Source: Janibacter endophyticus
Lineage (GTDB): Bacteria > Actinomycetota > Actinomycetes > Actinomycetales > Dermatophilaceae
DNA: 64,000 nucleotides
NCBI RefSeq assembly: GCF_016888335.1
Contig: NZ_JAFEJG010000004.1
Coordinates: forward strand, 1,240,001-1,304,000
Direction: 5' to 3'
Position numbers and translations under genes: made by a program. The notes below the pieces were generated by a model. The model was not told the origin of the DNA and searched no databases. It saw only the letters and a list, made by a program, of their open reading frames with translations. Below, in pieces: positions 22,760-30,806 of this stretch; positions within the stretch are counted from its first letter, which is position 1; every line of letters begins with the position of its first letter.

Positions 22760-22828
22760 TCGCTGTCAGGCAGTCACGGGCACCGGATATAGGTGCCTCC
22801 GACCCCAGGACAGCGATCTGTGCACAGA
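22760..22828. repeat. Palindromic element B, downstream of the DUF559 gene
   Basis: A 57-bp hairpin with arms TCGCTGTC/GACAGCGA (22760-22767, 22809-22816) and GGCACC-GGATATA-GGTGCC in the centre (22779-22797), followed directly by the 12-bp palindrome TCTGTGCACAGA (22817-22828). It has the same length, orientation and loop as element A. The outermost stem pair is changed on both sides (C-G to T-A), and so are the outer arms of the 12-bp palindrome. Confidence 0.9.
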
Positions 22829-22876
22829 GGTCACCCCAGCCGTGTCGGTGTGGCGGCTCGGGCCCCCGTCGTGGGC

Positions 22877-23674
22877 TCAGCCGGCATCTCGCGCGAGGCG
22901 CTCGAGATAGGCGTCGTGGAGCAGTCCGTTCGACGCGAGCGCGTTGCCGCCCCACGGGCCGGTCTCGCCCTCGAGCGAGGTGAAACGCCCCCCGGCCTCG
23001 GTGACGATCGCGACGAGCGCCGCCATGTCGTAGACGGCGAGCTCGGGCTCGGCCGCGGCGTCGACCGCACCCTCGGCGACGAGCATGTAGGACCAGAAGT
23101 CGCCGTATGCCCTCGTCCGCCACACCTCCGAGGTGAGCCGGAGGAAGGACATGCCGCGCCCCTCCTGCCGCCACCCGTCGATCGAGGAGTAGGAGAAGGA
23201 CGAGTCCTCGACCCGGCCGACCTTCGAGACGTTGATCTGCTCGGCCTTGGACAGCGAGCGCCCGGTCCAGGCGCCGCCCCCCTTCGCCGCCCACCACCGG
23301 CGGCCAAGTGCCGGCGCGGCGACGAGACCCATGACGCACTCGCCGTCCTCGACGAGCCCGATGAGGGTGGCCCAGACGGGGACGCCGCGGACGTAGTTCT
23401 TCGTGCCGTCGATCGGGTCGATGATCCACTGGCGCTGGCTGTGCCCCGTCGGCTCGAACTCCTCACCGATGACGGCGTCACGGCTGCGCGCGCGGGCGAG
23501 CTGGGAGCGGATCGCGGACTCGCAGTCGCGGTCGGCCTCGGTCACCGGGGTGAGGTCGGGCTTGGACTCGACGACGAGGTCGCTCGAGCGGAAGCGGTCC
23601 ATCGTGATCCGCTCGACCTGGTCGGCGAGGACGTGGGCCAGCCGCAGGTCGTCGGCGTAGTCGCTGGGATCCAT
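22877..23674 (-). CDS. hisN: Histidinol-phosphatase HisN (inositol monophosphatase family)
   Basis: A 265-residue metal-dependent phosphatase. It has the IMPase motifs GEEF (metal Glu), WIIDPIDGTKNYVRG (DPxDGT, metal ligands) and a C-terminal YDMAALVAIVTEAGG in place of WDxAA. Actinobacteria use this family for the penultimate step of histidine biosynthesis, and the hisN-rsgA-aroA gene order is common in them. A general inositol/fructose bisphosphatase role cannot be ruled out from sequence alone. Confidence 0.88.
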   Translation of the reverse strand: MDPSDYADDLRLAHVLADQVERITMDRFRSSDLVVESKPDLTPVTEADRDCESAIRSQLARARSRDAVIGEEFEPTGHSQRQWIIDPIDGTKNYVRGVPVWATLIGLVEDGECVMGLVAAPALGRRWWAAKGGGAWTGRSLSKAEQINVSKVGRVEDSSFSYSSIDGWRQEGRGMSFLRLTSEVWRTRAYGDFWSYMLVAEGAVDAAAEPELAVYDMAALVAIVTEAGGRFTSLEGETGPWGGNALASNGLLHDAYLERLARDAG

Positions 23675-23711
23675 GGCGGTCAACGTATCCGACGCGGACC
23701 GCGTCGGCCGG

Positions 23712-24791
23712 TCAGTCCCCGGTCTCGGGGGTGCGGGCCCGCAGCAGCCGGCGGAAGGAGTCGAGCCGCTGCTCGCCACCGATCCCGGCACGCCCGTCGG
23801 CCACCCATGCGTCGAGGGCGCACTCCGGCTCGTCGTGGGTGCACCCGCGCGGGCAGCCCTCCTCGGCACCCTCGGCCAGCTCGGGGAAGTGCTCGATGAT
23901 CTGGTCGGGCTCGACGTGCGCCAGCCCGAAGGACCGGATGCCCGGTGTGTCGATGATCCAGCCGGGCCGTTCGTCGGTAGGAGCCTTGGCTCGTGCGAAG
24001 GGGGAGTCGGGGGCGGGGGGTAGCCGCAGCCCGACGGCGGAGGTCGAGGTGTGCCGCCCGCGGCCGGTGACGTCGTTGACGTGGCCGGTGGCGCGGTCGG
24101 TGCCGGGGACGAGTGCGTTGACGAGCGTGGACTTGCCGACGCCGGAGTGCCCGACGAGCACCGACACCCGCCCCGCGAGCCGCTCACGCAGCTGGGCCAG
24201 CCCGTCGCTGCCCGGCTCGAGCACGGCGGTGACGACGTGCGGCACGTCGAGCGGGGCGTACTGCGCGAGGAAGTCCTCCGCGCTCGCGAGGTCGGACTTC
24301 GTGAGCACGAGCAGCGGGTCCATGCCGGCGTCGTAGGCGGCGACGAGGCAGCGGTCGATGAGACGCGGTCGCGGCTCGGGGTTGGCGAGCGCGGCGACGA
24401 CGACGAGCTGGTCGGCGTTGGCGACGATGACGCGCTCGACGGGGTCGGTGTCGTCGGCGGTGCGCCGCAGCACGGTGTCGCGGTCCTCGATCCGCACGAT
24501 CCGGGCGAGCGTGTCGGGCGTGCCGGAGGTGTCGCCGACCATCGCGACGCGGTCGCCGACGACGATCGAGGAGCGGCCGAGCTCGCGGGCGCGCATCGCG
24601 ACGACGACCCGCTCGGGTCCGGCGTCGTCGGCGGGAACGAGGGTGGTGCGGCGGCCGCGGTCGACCCCGGTCACCATGCCGATGACGGCGTCGGCATGCG
24701 CGGGGCGGTCCTTGGTGCGCGGCCGGGAGCCCCGCCGGTTGGGGCGGACGCGGACGTCGCTCTCGTCGAAGTCCTTGCCGCGCCGGGCCAT
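23712..24791 (-). CDS. rsgA: Ribosome small-subunit GTPase RsgA
   Basis: A 359-residue circularly permuted GTPase that matures the 30S subunit. The G4 motif (TKSD) comes before G1 (GHSGVGKST) and G3 (DTPG), as expected. An OB domain precedes them and a zinc knuckle (CPRGCTHDEPEC) follows. Between GLRLP and the DTPG strand there is an extra loop (PDSPFARAKAPTDERP) that normal RsgA proteins lack. Its DNA is a copy of the interspersed GAGCC-TT-GGCTC repeat. The start overlaps the aroA stop as TGATG. Confidence 0.95.
   Translation of the reverse strand: MARRGKDFDESDVRVRPNRRGSRPRTKDRPAHADAVIGMVTGVDRGRRTTLVPADDAGPERVVVAMRARELGRSSIVVGDRVAMVGDTSGTPDTLARIVRIEDRDTVLRRTADDTDPVERVIVANADQLVVVAALANPEPRPRLIDRCLVAAYDAGMDPLLVLTKSDLASAEDFLAQYAPLDVPHVVTAVLEPGSDGLAQLRERLAGRVSVLVGHSGVGKSTLVNALVPGTDRATGHVNDVTGRGRHTSTSAVGLRLPPAPDSPFARAKAPTDERPGWIIDTPGIRSFGLAHVEPDQIIEHFPELAEGAEEGCPRGCTHDEPECALDAWVADGRAGIGGEQRLDSFRRLLRARTPETGD
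23977..24004. repeat. Interspersed GAGCC-TT-GGCTCGTGCGAAGGGGG repeat inside rsgA
   Basis: One copy of the repeat, inserted in frame in a surface loop of RsgA. It is read in the opposite sense to the copies in the phosphotransferase gene, where it encodes AGALARAT; here it encodes PFARAKAPT. Confidence 0.85.
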
Positions 24792-26095
24792 CAGTGCTGC
24801 CCGAGCATGTCCGACCACAGCGTGGTGAAGGTCGGCAGCGTCTTGGCGACGGTGCCCGCGTCGGTGACGAGGGTGCCGGGCGCGCGCAGCGCGAGGACGG
24901 CGCCGGCCATGACCATCCGGTGGTCGGCGTAGGTCCGCATCGCGTGGGGGCGAAGGGGGGAGCCGGCCCGGGGTCGGATCGCCAGGCCGTCGTCGAGCTC
25001 GTCGACCTCGACTCCGAAGCCGTCGAGCTCGGTGCGCAGCGCGGTGATCCGGTCGGTCTCGTGCCCGCGGATGTGGGCGACCCCTCGGATCCACGAGGGC
25101 CCGTCGGCGAGCGCGGCGAGGGCGGCGACGACGGGGGTGAGCTCCGCCTCGTCATGGAGGTCGATGTCGATGGGGGAGACCCGCCCGTCGCCGGTGACGG
25201 TCAGCCCGGTGGGGTCGAGCGTCACGGTGCCACCCATGAGCTCGAGGATCTCCCGCATCCGGTCGCCGGCCTGCGTCGTGTGGCCGGGCCACGCCGGGAC
25301 GTGGACCGAGCCCCCGCAGACGAGCGCGGCGGCGAGGAAGGGCCCGGCGTTGGAGAGGTCGGGCTCGACGGTGACGTCCAGCGGCAGCAGCTCGCCCGGC
25401 TCGACCCGCCAGGTGTGCGGCTCGGAGTCGTCGACGACCGCGCCGGCGTCCCGCAGCGCCTCGACGGTCATGTCGATGTGGGGCAGCGAGGGGACGGGCT
25501 TGCCGTCGTGAACGACGGTCACGCCCTCCTCGAAGCGTGCCCCCGCGAGGAGCAGCGCCGAGACGTACTGCGAGCTGGCTGAGGCGTCCATGACGACGCG
25601 GCCGCCGCGCACACCCCCTTCGCCCTCGATGACGAAGGGGAGGCTGCCCCGGCCCTCGTCCTCGACCCGGACCCCCAGGGCCCGGAGGGCGTCGAGGATC
25701 GCGGCCATCGGCCGCACTCGGGCCTGCTCGTCGCCGTCGAAGGCGACCGGGCCGCGGCAGAGGGCCGCGACCGGGGGCACGAAGCGCATGACGGTCCCGG
25801 CGAGCCCGCAGTCGACCTGGCCGCCGCCCCGCAGGGTCGCGGGGGTGACGATCCAGTCGGGGGAGGCCGCCCCCTTCGCCGCGGTGGCGTCCTCGACGCC
25901 TGTGCCGAGCGAGCGCAGGGCCTGCGCCATGAGCTCGGTGTCCCGGGAGCGAAGGGGGGAGCGCAGTCGGGAGTGGCCGCTGGCCAGCGCCGCGAGGACG
26001 AGGTAGCGGTTGGTCAGCGACTTGCTGCCGGGGAGCGTGACGGACGCGTCGAGGGGACCGGGGCTCGCCGGTGCCGACCAGTCAGGGTGAGGCAT
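24791..26095 (-). CDS. aroA: 3-phosphoshikimate 1-carboxyvinyltransferase (EPSP synthase)
   Basis: A 434-residue shikimate pathway enzyme. It has LPGSKSLTNR at the N-terminus, LAGTVMRFVPP, GDEQARVRPM, DASASSQYVSALLL, LSNAGPFLAAA, GHETDRI and YADHRM, all typical. Three non-conserved loops (RSPLRSR, AAKGAASPDW, AGSPLRPHA) are encoded by DNA containing the overrepresented CGAAGGGG/CCCCTTCG motif. It is the first gene of the aroA-rsgA pair. Confidence 0.96.
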   Translation of the reverse strand: MPHPDWSAPASPGPLDASVTLPGSKSLTNRYLVLAALASGHSRLRSPLRSRDTELMAQALRSLGTGVEDATAAKGAASPDWIVTPATLRGGGQVDCGLAGTVMRFVPPVAALCRGPVAFDGDEQARVRPMAAILDALRALGVRVEDEGRGSLPFVIEGEGGVRGGRVVMDASASSQYVSALLLAGARFEEGVTVVHDGKPVPSLPHIDMTVEALRDAGAVVDDSEPHTWRVEPGELLPLDVTVEPDLSNAGPFLAAALVCGGSVHVPAWPGHTTQAGDRMREILELMGGTVTLDPTGLTVTGDGRVSPIDIDLHDEAELTPVVAALAALADGPSWIRGVAHIRGHETDRITALRTELDGFGVEVDELDDGLAIRPRAGSPLRPHAMRTYADHRMVMAGAVLALRAPGTLVTDAGTVAKTLPTFTTLWSDMLGQH

Positions 26096-26102
26096 GGGTC
26101 CT

Positions 26103-26609
26103 TCAGATGGGGAGGGCGTTCTTCGCGTTGGCTGCGGCCAGCTTGGCCTCGAGCTTGGCGGTGTGGGCGGTGCGGCCGACCGAGTCCGCGGCCATGCCGG
26201 CGCGATAGGACAGGCCCGGCTTGCCGGCGGTGTCGACCGAGGCGAGGAGCAGGCCGCCCATGAGGCTGAGGTTCTTGAAGAACTGGACCTGCTGGGCCTG
26301 CTTCTCGCCCGGGTCGCTGAGGTTCCAGAAGTCGTGCGTCAGCGTCGTCGGGACGAGGGAGGCGAGCAGACCGAGGCTGGAGAGGCGGGGGAGCTTGCCG
26401 GTCGCGAGCATGGCGCCGCCGGCGACCATCGCGGCGCCGTTGGCGCGGATGACGGTCTCCATGTCATCGGTCGGGACACCGACCTTCTCGAGGTAGGGCT
26501 TGGCGCGGTCGGCGAGCGGCTTGTGACCCTCGGGGTGGCGGATCGCGGCGATGCCACCGCTGATGAAGATGGCCGAGAGCAGGGGGCGGGCGAGACGTCG
26601 GACGATCAT
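26103..26609 (-). CDS. DoxX family membrane protein
   Basis: A 168-residue protein with about four hydrophobic segments and the DoxX pattern RPLLSAIFISGGI at the N-terminus, GAAMVAGGAMLATGKLPRL in the middle and LVPTTLTHDFWNL. DoxX proteins are linked to oxidoreductase and sulfur metabolism complexes; here there is no informative partner. A clear AGGAGAG ribosome site precedes ATG 26609. It lies 7 nt upstream of aroA on the same strand. Confidence 0.85.
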   Translation of the reverse strand: MIVRRLARPLLSAIFISGGIAAIRHPEGHKPLADRAKPYLEKVGVPTDDMETVIRANGAAMVAGGAMLATGKLPRLSSLGLLASLVPTTLTHDFWNLSDPGEKQAQQVQFFKNLSLMGGLLLASVDTAGKPGLSYRAGMAADSVGRTAHTAKLEAKLAAANAKNALPI

Positions 26610-26804
26610 GATCTTCTCTCTCCTCAGTCGTGGACTGTCGGGCGGAGGGGTCACCCTCCACGCCCGTCCTACCGTAGTTCGTCCGCGCGGGCCCGTGGCC
26701 GGGGAGTCCACATCCCTATGCAGCTGGCGCACGGCCGGCGCGTCAGATAGGCCCGCCCCCTCGCGCCGGCCGCCGCCACCGCTCGCGGTCGTAGGGTGGC
26801 GGGC

Positions 26805-27677
26805 ATGTGCGGGCGCTACGCGGCCTCGGCCGACATGCAGGAGATCATCGAGGAGCTCGACGTCGACCTCGACCGGACGGGCGAGCCGTCGCGCTCGATC
26901 CTCAAGAAGCCGCAGGACCCGCCGGCCGGCAGCCCGGACTGGAACATGGCGCCGACGAAGCAGGCACCGGTCGTGCTCACCCGCCGGCCGAAGGGGGAGG
27001 ACGTCGCCTCTGCGGACGAAGGTGCCGCTGGCACAGCCCCCGCCGACCCGGCCCGGCAGCTGCGCCTGCTCACCTGGGGCCTCGTCCCGAGCTGGGCGAA
27101 GGACCCCGGTGTCGGCATCCGGATGATCAACGCCCGCGCGGAGACGGTCCTCGACAAGCCGGCCTTCGCCAAGGCTGCGGCGACCCGACGGTGCCTCGTA
27201 CCGGCCGACGGCTGGTACGAGTGGCAGCGCTCGCCGGTCGCCCAGGACAGCAAGGGCAAGCCGCGCAAGCAGCCCTTCTTCATCCACCGGGGCGACGAGG
27301 CGCCGCTCGCCTTCGCCGGGCTGTACGAGTTCTGGCGGGACCCGGCTGTCGCCGACGGTGACGACCCCGCGGCCTGGCTGACGACCTTCGCCATCGTGAC
27401 GACGGCGGCGGACCCCGGCATGGACCGGATCCACGACCGCCAGCCGCTGATCCTCGACGAGGATCGGTGGACGGACTGGCTCGACCCGGACCTCACTGAC
27501 CCGGGGCACGTGCAGGAGATGCTCGAGTTCGCGCGGCCGGGCCGGTTCGCGGCGTACCCGGTCTCGACCGCGGTCAACGGGTCGGCGAGCAACGGTCCGG
27601 GCCTCGTCGAGCCGGTCCCGGTCGAGGATCTGGTCGGCGTCGTCGACCCGGAGACGGGTGAGGTGATCGGCGGTTGA
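26805..27677 (+). CDS. SOS-response-associated peptidase, HMCES/YedK abasic-site shield
   Basis: A 290-residue protein beginning MCGRY. After Met removal the catalytic Cys2 forms a thiazolidine cross-link with abasic sites in single-stranded DNA. Other family residues are visible: NMAPTKQAPVV, WGLVPSWAKD, INARAETV, RRCLVPADGWYEWQ and the HDRQPLIL near the C-terminus (catalytic His). Start chosen so that Cys is residue 2. The 3' end overlaps the next gene by 4 nt. Confidence 0.93.
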   Translation: MCGRYAASADMQEIIEELDVDLDRTGEPSRSILKKPQDPPAGSPDWNMAPTKQAPVVLTRRPKGEDVASADEGAAGTAPADPARQLRLLTWGLVPSWAKDPGVGIRMINARAETVLDKPAFAKAAATRRCLVPADGWYEWQRSPVAQDSKGKPRKQPFFIHRGDEAPLAFAGLYEFWRDPAVADGDDPAAWLTTFAIVTTAADPGMDRIHDRQPLILDEDRWTDWLDPDLTDPGHVQEMLEFARPGRFAAYPVSTAVNGSASNGPGLVEPVPVEDLVGVVDPETGEVIGG

Positions 27678-28321
27678 GCCTGCGGCGCAAGGAGATCGAG
27701 ACCCCGGAGGGTCCGGCCTGGGTGCACCTGTCGCCGCGGGGGTCGGCCGGGTCGCTCGTGCTGACGCACGGCGCCGGCGGCGGGATCGACGCCCCGGACC
27801 TCGTCGCGATCACCGACACCATGACGGCGAAGGGGTGGACCGTCGCCCTCGTCGAGATGCCGTGGCGGGTGGCGGGCAAGAAGGTCGCCTCGCCGCCCCC
27901 ACGCCTCGACGCGGCCTGGGTGCCGATCCTGGCGTCACTGACCAAGGGTCGCTGGGCGCTGCCGCGCCCCCTCGTCGTCGGGGGCCGCAGCGCGGGCGCC
28001 CGGGTCGCCTGCCGGACGTGCGGCGAGGTCGGCGCCGATGCTGTGCTGGCGCTGTCCTTCCCGCTCGTGCCGCCGGGCAAGGACGCGTCGAAGAGCCGGG
28101 TCCACGAGCTGCTCGTCCCCGTCGAGGCCGGCCTGCCGGTGGCCGTCGTCCAGGGGGTCGGGGACCCCTTCGGGACGGGTGACGACGTGCGAGCAGCGTT
28201 GGGCGACAAGGCATCTGGCGTCGCCGTCGCTGACGTTGCCGGGACGCACCGGCTCACCGCTCCGGCCCGTGACGTCGCCCCCGCCGTCGAGAGCTTCAGC
28301 GAGGCCCTGACAGTGCGATGA
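27674..28321 (+). CDS. Alpha/beta-hydrolase family protein (KANL3/Tex30-like)
   Basis: A 215-residue single-domain hydrolase starting at TTG 27674, which overlaps the previous stop as TTGA. It has the oxyanion region LTHGAGGGID and the nucleophile elbow GGRSAGAR; the acid and His are likely in VQGVGDPFG and GTHRLTAP. This fits small esterase-like hydrolases. The substrate is unknown. Its end overlaps the convergent PucR gene by 26 nt. Confidence 0.82.
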   Translation: MSLRRKEIETPEGPAWVHLSPRGSAGSLVLTHGAGGGIDAPDLVAITDTMTAKGWTVALVEMPWRVAGKKVASPPPRLDAAWVPILASLTKGRWALPRPLVVGGRSAGARVACRTCGEVGADAVLALSFPLVPPGKDASKSRVHELLVPVEAGLPVAVVQGVGDPFGTGDDVRAALGDKASGVAVADVAGTHRLTAPARDVAPAVESFSEALTVR

Positions 28322-29531
28322 GGATGGCGAGTACCTCATCCGGGTCCTGCAGCCGCTCCCCGAAGAGCTCGCGGATCTGCCCCATCCGGTAGCGCACGGT
28401 CTGCGGATGGACGTGCAGCGCCTCGGCGACGAGCTCGCGCCGCCCCTGGAGCAGCAGCCACGCGCGCAGGGTCTCGGAGAGCCGCTCGGCGGTCGCCTCC
28501 GGCAGCTCCGCGAAGGGGGCGAGCGTCGCCTCCCGCAGGTCGGCCATGGCCGACCGGTCGGCGGCCAGCACGATCTGGGGCAGGTGCCGGTCGGTGTCGA
28601 GCACGTCCTCGGTGCGGGGCAGCGCCCACCCGCGCAGCGCGCGGGCATACGAGCGTCGCGCCCGCTGCCACGGGCGGGCCGGGCCGACGACCGCCTCGCG
28701 CCCGGCGAGCACCTCGAGCAGGGTGGCCCGTGCCGCTCCGCCGACGTCGGGCACGAGCAGCAGCGCGATCCCGTCCGGCGGAGTGATCGCACCGGCCGGC
28801 AGGTCCTCGACGAGGGTGAGCGTGCGCGGGTCGAGCATCGCGGCGGTGTTGAGCAGCCGGTCGTCCCGGACGAGGACGGCGGTGAGGGTCCGAGGTGGGG
28901 TCCAGCGCGCGGTCTCGGCGGCGTCGACGAGCTCGGGCTCGCTCGCCCCGGCGAGCAGGGCGCGGACGAGCCGGTCGAGATGGACCATCCGGGCCCGCTC
29001 GCTGCTCTGGGTCTCGGCGTTGTGCCCGGCGACGCTCGCCGCGGACAGCTCGTCGATGTACGTGAAGACGACCTCGGCGAAGCGGCCGAGCGTGCCCGAG
29101 TCGACCCCGCGCGCCACGGCGAGCCGGGAGATCTCGCGCCACGACACCCGGGCGCCGACGCGGTAGGCGGAGAGCAGCGCGTCGACGGGGCGGCCCGCGC
29201 GGGCCTCCACCCGGCCGAGGTCGCGCGCGGCCTGGACCCCGACACCGATCGCCGTCTCCTCGCCGTCCTGCGGCGGAGCGTCGCGGGCCGCCGCGTCGAG
29301 GAAGGAGTCGAGAGAGGTGTGCACGGCCTGCTCGATGACCCGCCCCATCCGCCCCTGGAAGGGCTGGCTGTACGCCGGCACCTCGTTGATGATCGCGGCG
29401 ACGACGGTCTCGGAGACCTCGGGCAGGTAGGTGCGCAGCGCCGCGGCCGTCTCGCCGTCGAGCGCCAGCTCGGCCGCCTGGGCCGCCGCCCGGCCCGGCC
29501 CGAGGTCGGGCTCCCGTGTGCTCCCCGTCAT
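28296..29531 (-). CDS. PucR family helix-turn-helix transcriptional regulator
   Basis: A 411-residue regulator with a long N-terminal sensory region, a GGDEF-like middle domain and a C-terminal PucR HTH (ELVAEALHVHPQTVRYRMGQIRELFG is the region; LHVHPQTVRYRM is the recognition helix). It is divergently transcribed from the reductase/desaturase operon. In Streptomyces, PucR-like FasR controls fatty acid genes, so control of the adjacent desaturase operon is plausible. ATG 29531 is preferred over GTG 29537. Confidence 0.88.
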   Translation of the reverse strand: MTGSTREPDLGPGRAAAQAAELALDGETAAALRTYLPEVSETVVAAIINEVPAYSQPFQGRMGRVIEQAVHTSLDSFLDAAARDAPPQDGEETAIGVGVQAARDLGRVEARAGRPVDALLSAYRVGARVSWREISRLAVARGVDSGTLGRFAEVVFTYIDELSAASVAGHNAETQSSERARMVHLDRLVRALLAGASEPELVDAAETARWTPPRTLTAVLVRDDRLLNTAAMLDPRTLTLVEDLPAGAITPPDGIALLLVPDVGGAARATLLEVLAGREAVVGPARPWQRARRSYARALRGWALPRTEDVLDTDRHLPQIVLAADRSAMADLREATLAPFAELPEATAERLSETLRAWLLLQGRRELVAEALHVHPQTVRYRMGQIRELFGERLQDPDEVLAILIALSGPR

Positions 29532-29560
29532 GCGCACCCCTTCGCCTGTCCCGCCAGCTG

Positions 29561-29596
29561 TGCCCGGGCAAAGTTCACAACTGCCCGGGCAACGTT
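29561..29596. promoter_or_regulatory. Candidate operator: two direct repeats of TGCCCGGGCA
   Basis: TGCCCGGGCAAAGTT (29561-29575) and TGCCCGGGCAACGTT (29582-29596) lie 21 bp apart centre to centre, i.e. on the same face of the helix. Each core is itself a palindrome. The second overlaps a possible -35 (TTGGAG, 29595) with CAATAT 17 bp on. This is the expected design for a dimeric regulator site in the divergent promoter region between the PucR gene and the ferredoxin-reductase operon. Confidence 0.65.
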
Positions 29597-29687
29597 GGAG
29601 GGTTTGTCCTCGGTGAACAATATTGCAGGGTCAACGCTACGCCTGGTTGACAGCGGCGGGGGGATCTTCACCCGAGATGATGGATCT

Positions 29688-30806
29688 ATGACCACCTTCG
29701 CGAACCCTCCGGGCACTCCCCTGGCCCGGCTGCGCGCCGGGGCCACCCGGCTCGCCGAGGGGCTGGCCACCCCCTTCGTCCCGGCGGACTACCTCGACAT
29801 GGTGGCGCCGCTCCGCGCGGGTGCCGACCTGCGGGCCCGGATCGTCGCCATCTCCCCCGAGACCGCCGACGCGGCGACGATCACGCTGCGTCCCGGCCGA
29901 GGCTGGGCGGGTCACGTCCCCGGCCAGTACATCCGCATCGGCATCGACATCGACGGGGTGCGCCGCTGGCGGTCCTACTCGCTGACATCGCCGGCGAGCC
30001 GCACCGACGGGCTCATCACGATCACCGTCAAGGCGATGGAGGACGGGCTCGTCAGCCGCCACCTCGTGCACCACGCCCGCCCCGGCACGATCGTCATGCT
30101 CGACCAGGCGACGGGTGACTTCACCCTCCCGGCGACGCCCCCGGCCAAGATCCTCTTCCTCTCGGGCGGCTCCGGCATCACCCCGATCATGGGGATGCTC
30201 CGCAGTCACGACCTCTCCGGCAGCGACGTCGTCCTGCTGCACAGCGCGCCGACCGAGGCCGACGTGATCTTCGCGGCCGAGCTCGCGCAGGAGCGCCCCG
30301 GAGTGCGGGTCCTCGTGCGGCACACCGACGCCGAGGGGATGCTCAGCCCGGCGATGCTCGACGAGGTCGTCCCCGACTGGCGTGAGCGGCAGACCTGGGC
30401 GTGCGGGCCGACCCCGATGCTCGACGTCTTCGAGGAGCACTACGCGGGGCTCGGGCTCACCGAGTCGATGCATGTCGAGCGGTTCCGTCCGGCTCTCGTG
30501 GCCGCGGGCGAAGGGGGATCGGTCACGATCCTCGACCGGGCCCGCCCGGACGCCTCCAAGACCTTCGACGTCGACGGGTCGACGACGATCCTCGACGCGG
30601 CCGAGGACAGCGGCGTCCTCATGCGCAGCGGGTGCCGGATGGGCATCTGCATGACCTGCGTGCTCCCCATGACCGACGGCGCCGTCCGCGACCTGCGCAA
30701 CGGCACCGTCACCGAGACCACGACCGACGAGCCCCCGGTGATGATCCAGCCGTGCATCACGGCCGCCGCCGGTGCCTGCACCATCGAGCAGAAGGACAAC
30801 TCATGA
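29688..30806 (+). CDS. Ferredoxin reductase with C-terminal 2Fe-2S domain (desaturase electron donor)
   Basis: A 372-residue flavoprotein: FAD-binding barrel (RRWRSYSLTSPAS), NAD-binding domain (ILFLSGGSGITPIMGML) and C-terminal plant-type 2Fe-2S ferredoxin domain with CRMGICMTC and a later Cys (QPCITAA). It resembles the Rv3230c partner of DesA3 in M. tuberculosis. It supplies electrons to the desaturase encoded immediately downstream (ATG overlaps this stop as ATGA). Confidence 0.93.
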   Translation: MTTFANPPGTPLARLRAGATRLAEGLATPFVPADYLDMVAPLRAGADLRARIVAISPETADAATITLRPGRGWAGHVPGQYIRIGIDIDGVRRWRSYSLTSPASRTDGLITITVKAMEDGLVSRHLVHHARPGTIVMLDQATGDFTLPATPPAKILFLSGGSGITPIMGMLRSHDLSGSDVVLLHSAPTEADVIFAAELAQERPGVRVLVRHTDAEGMLSPAMLDEVVPDWRERQTWACGPTPMLDVFEEHYAGLGLTESMHVERFRPALVAAGEGGSVTILDRARPDASKTFDVDGSTTILDAAEDSGVLMRSGCRMGICMTCVLPMTDGAVRDLRNGTVTETTTDEPPVMIQPCITAAAGACTIEQKDNS

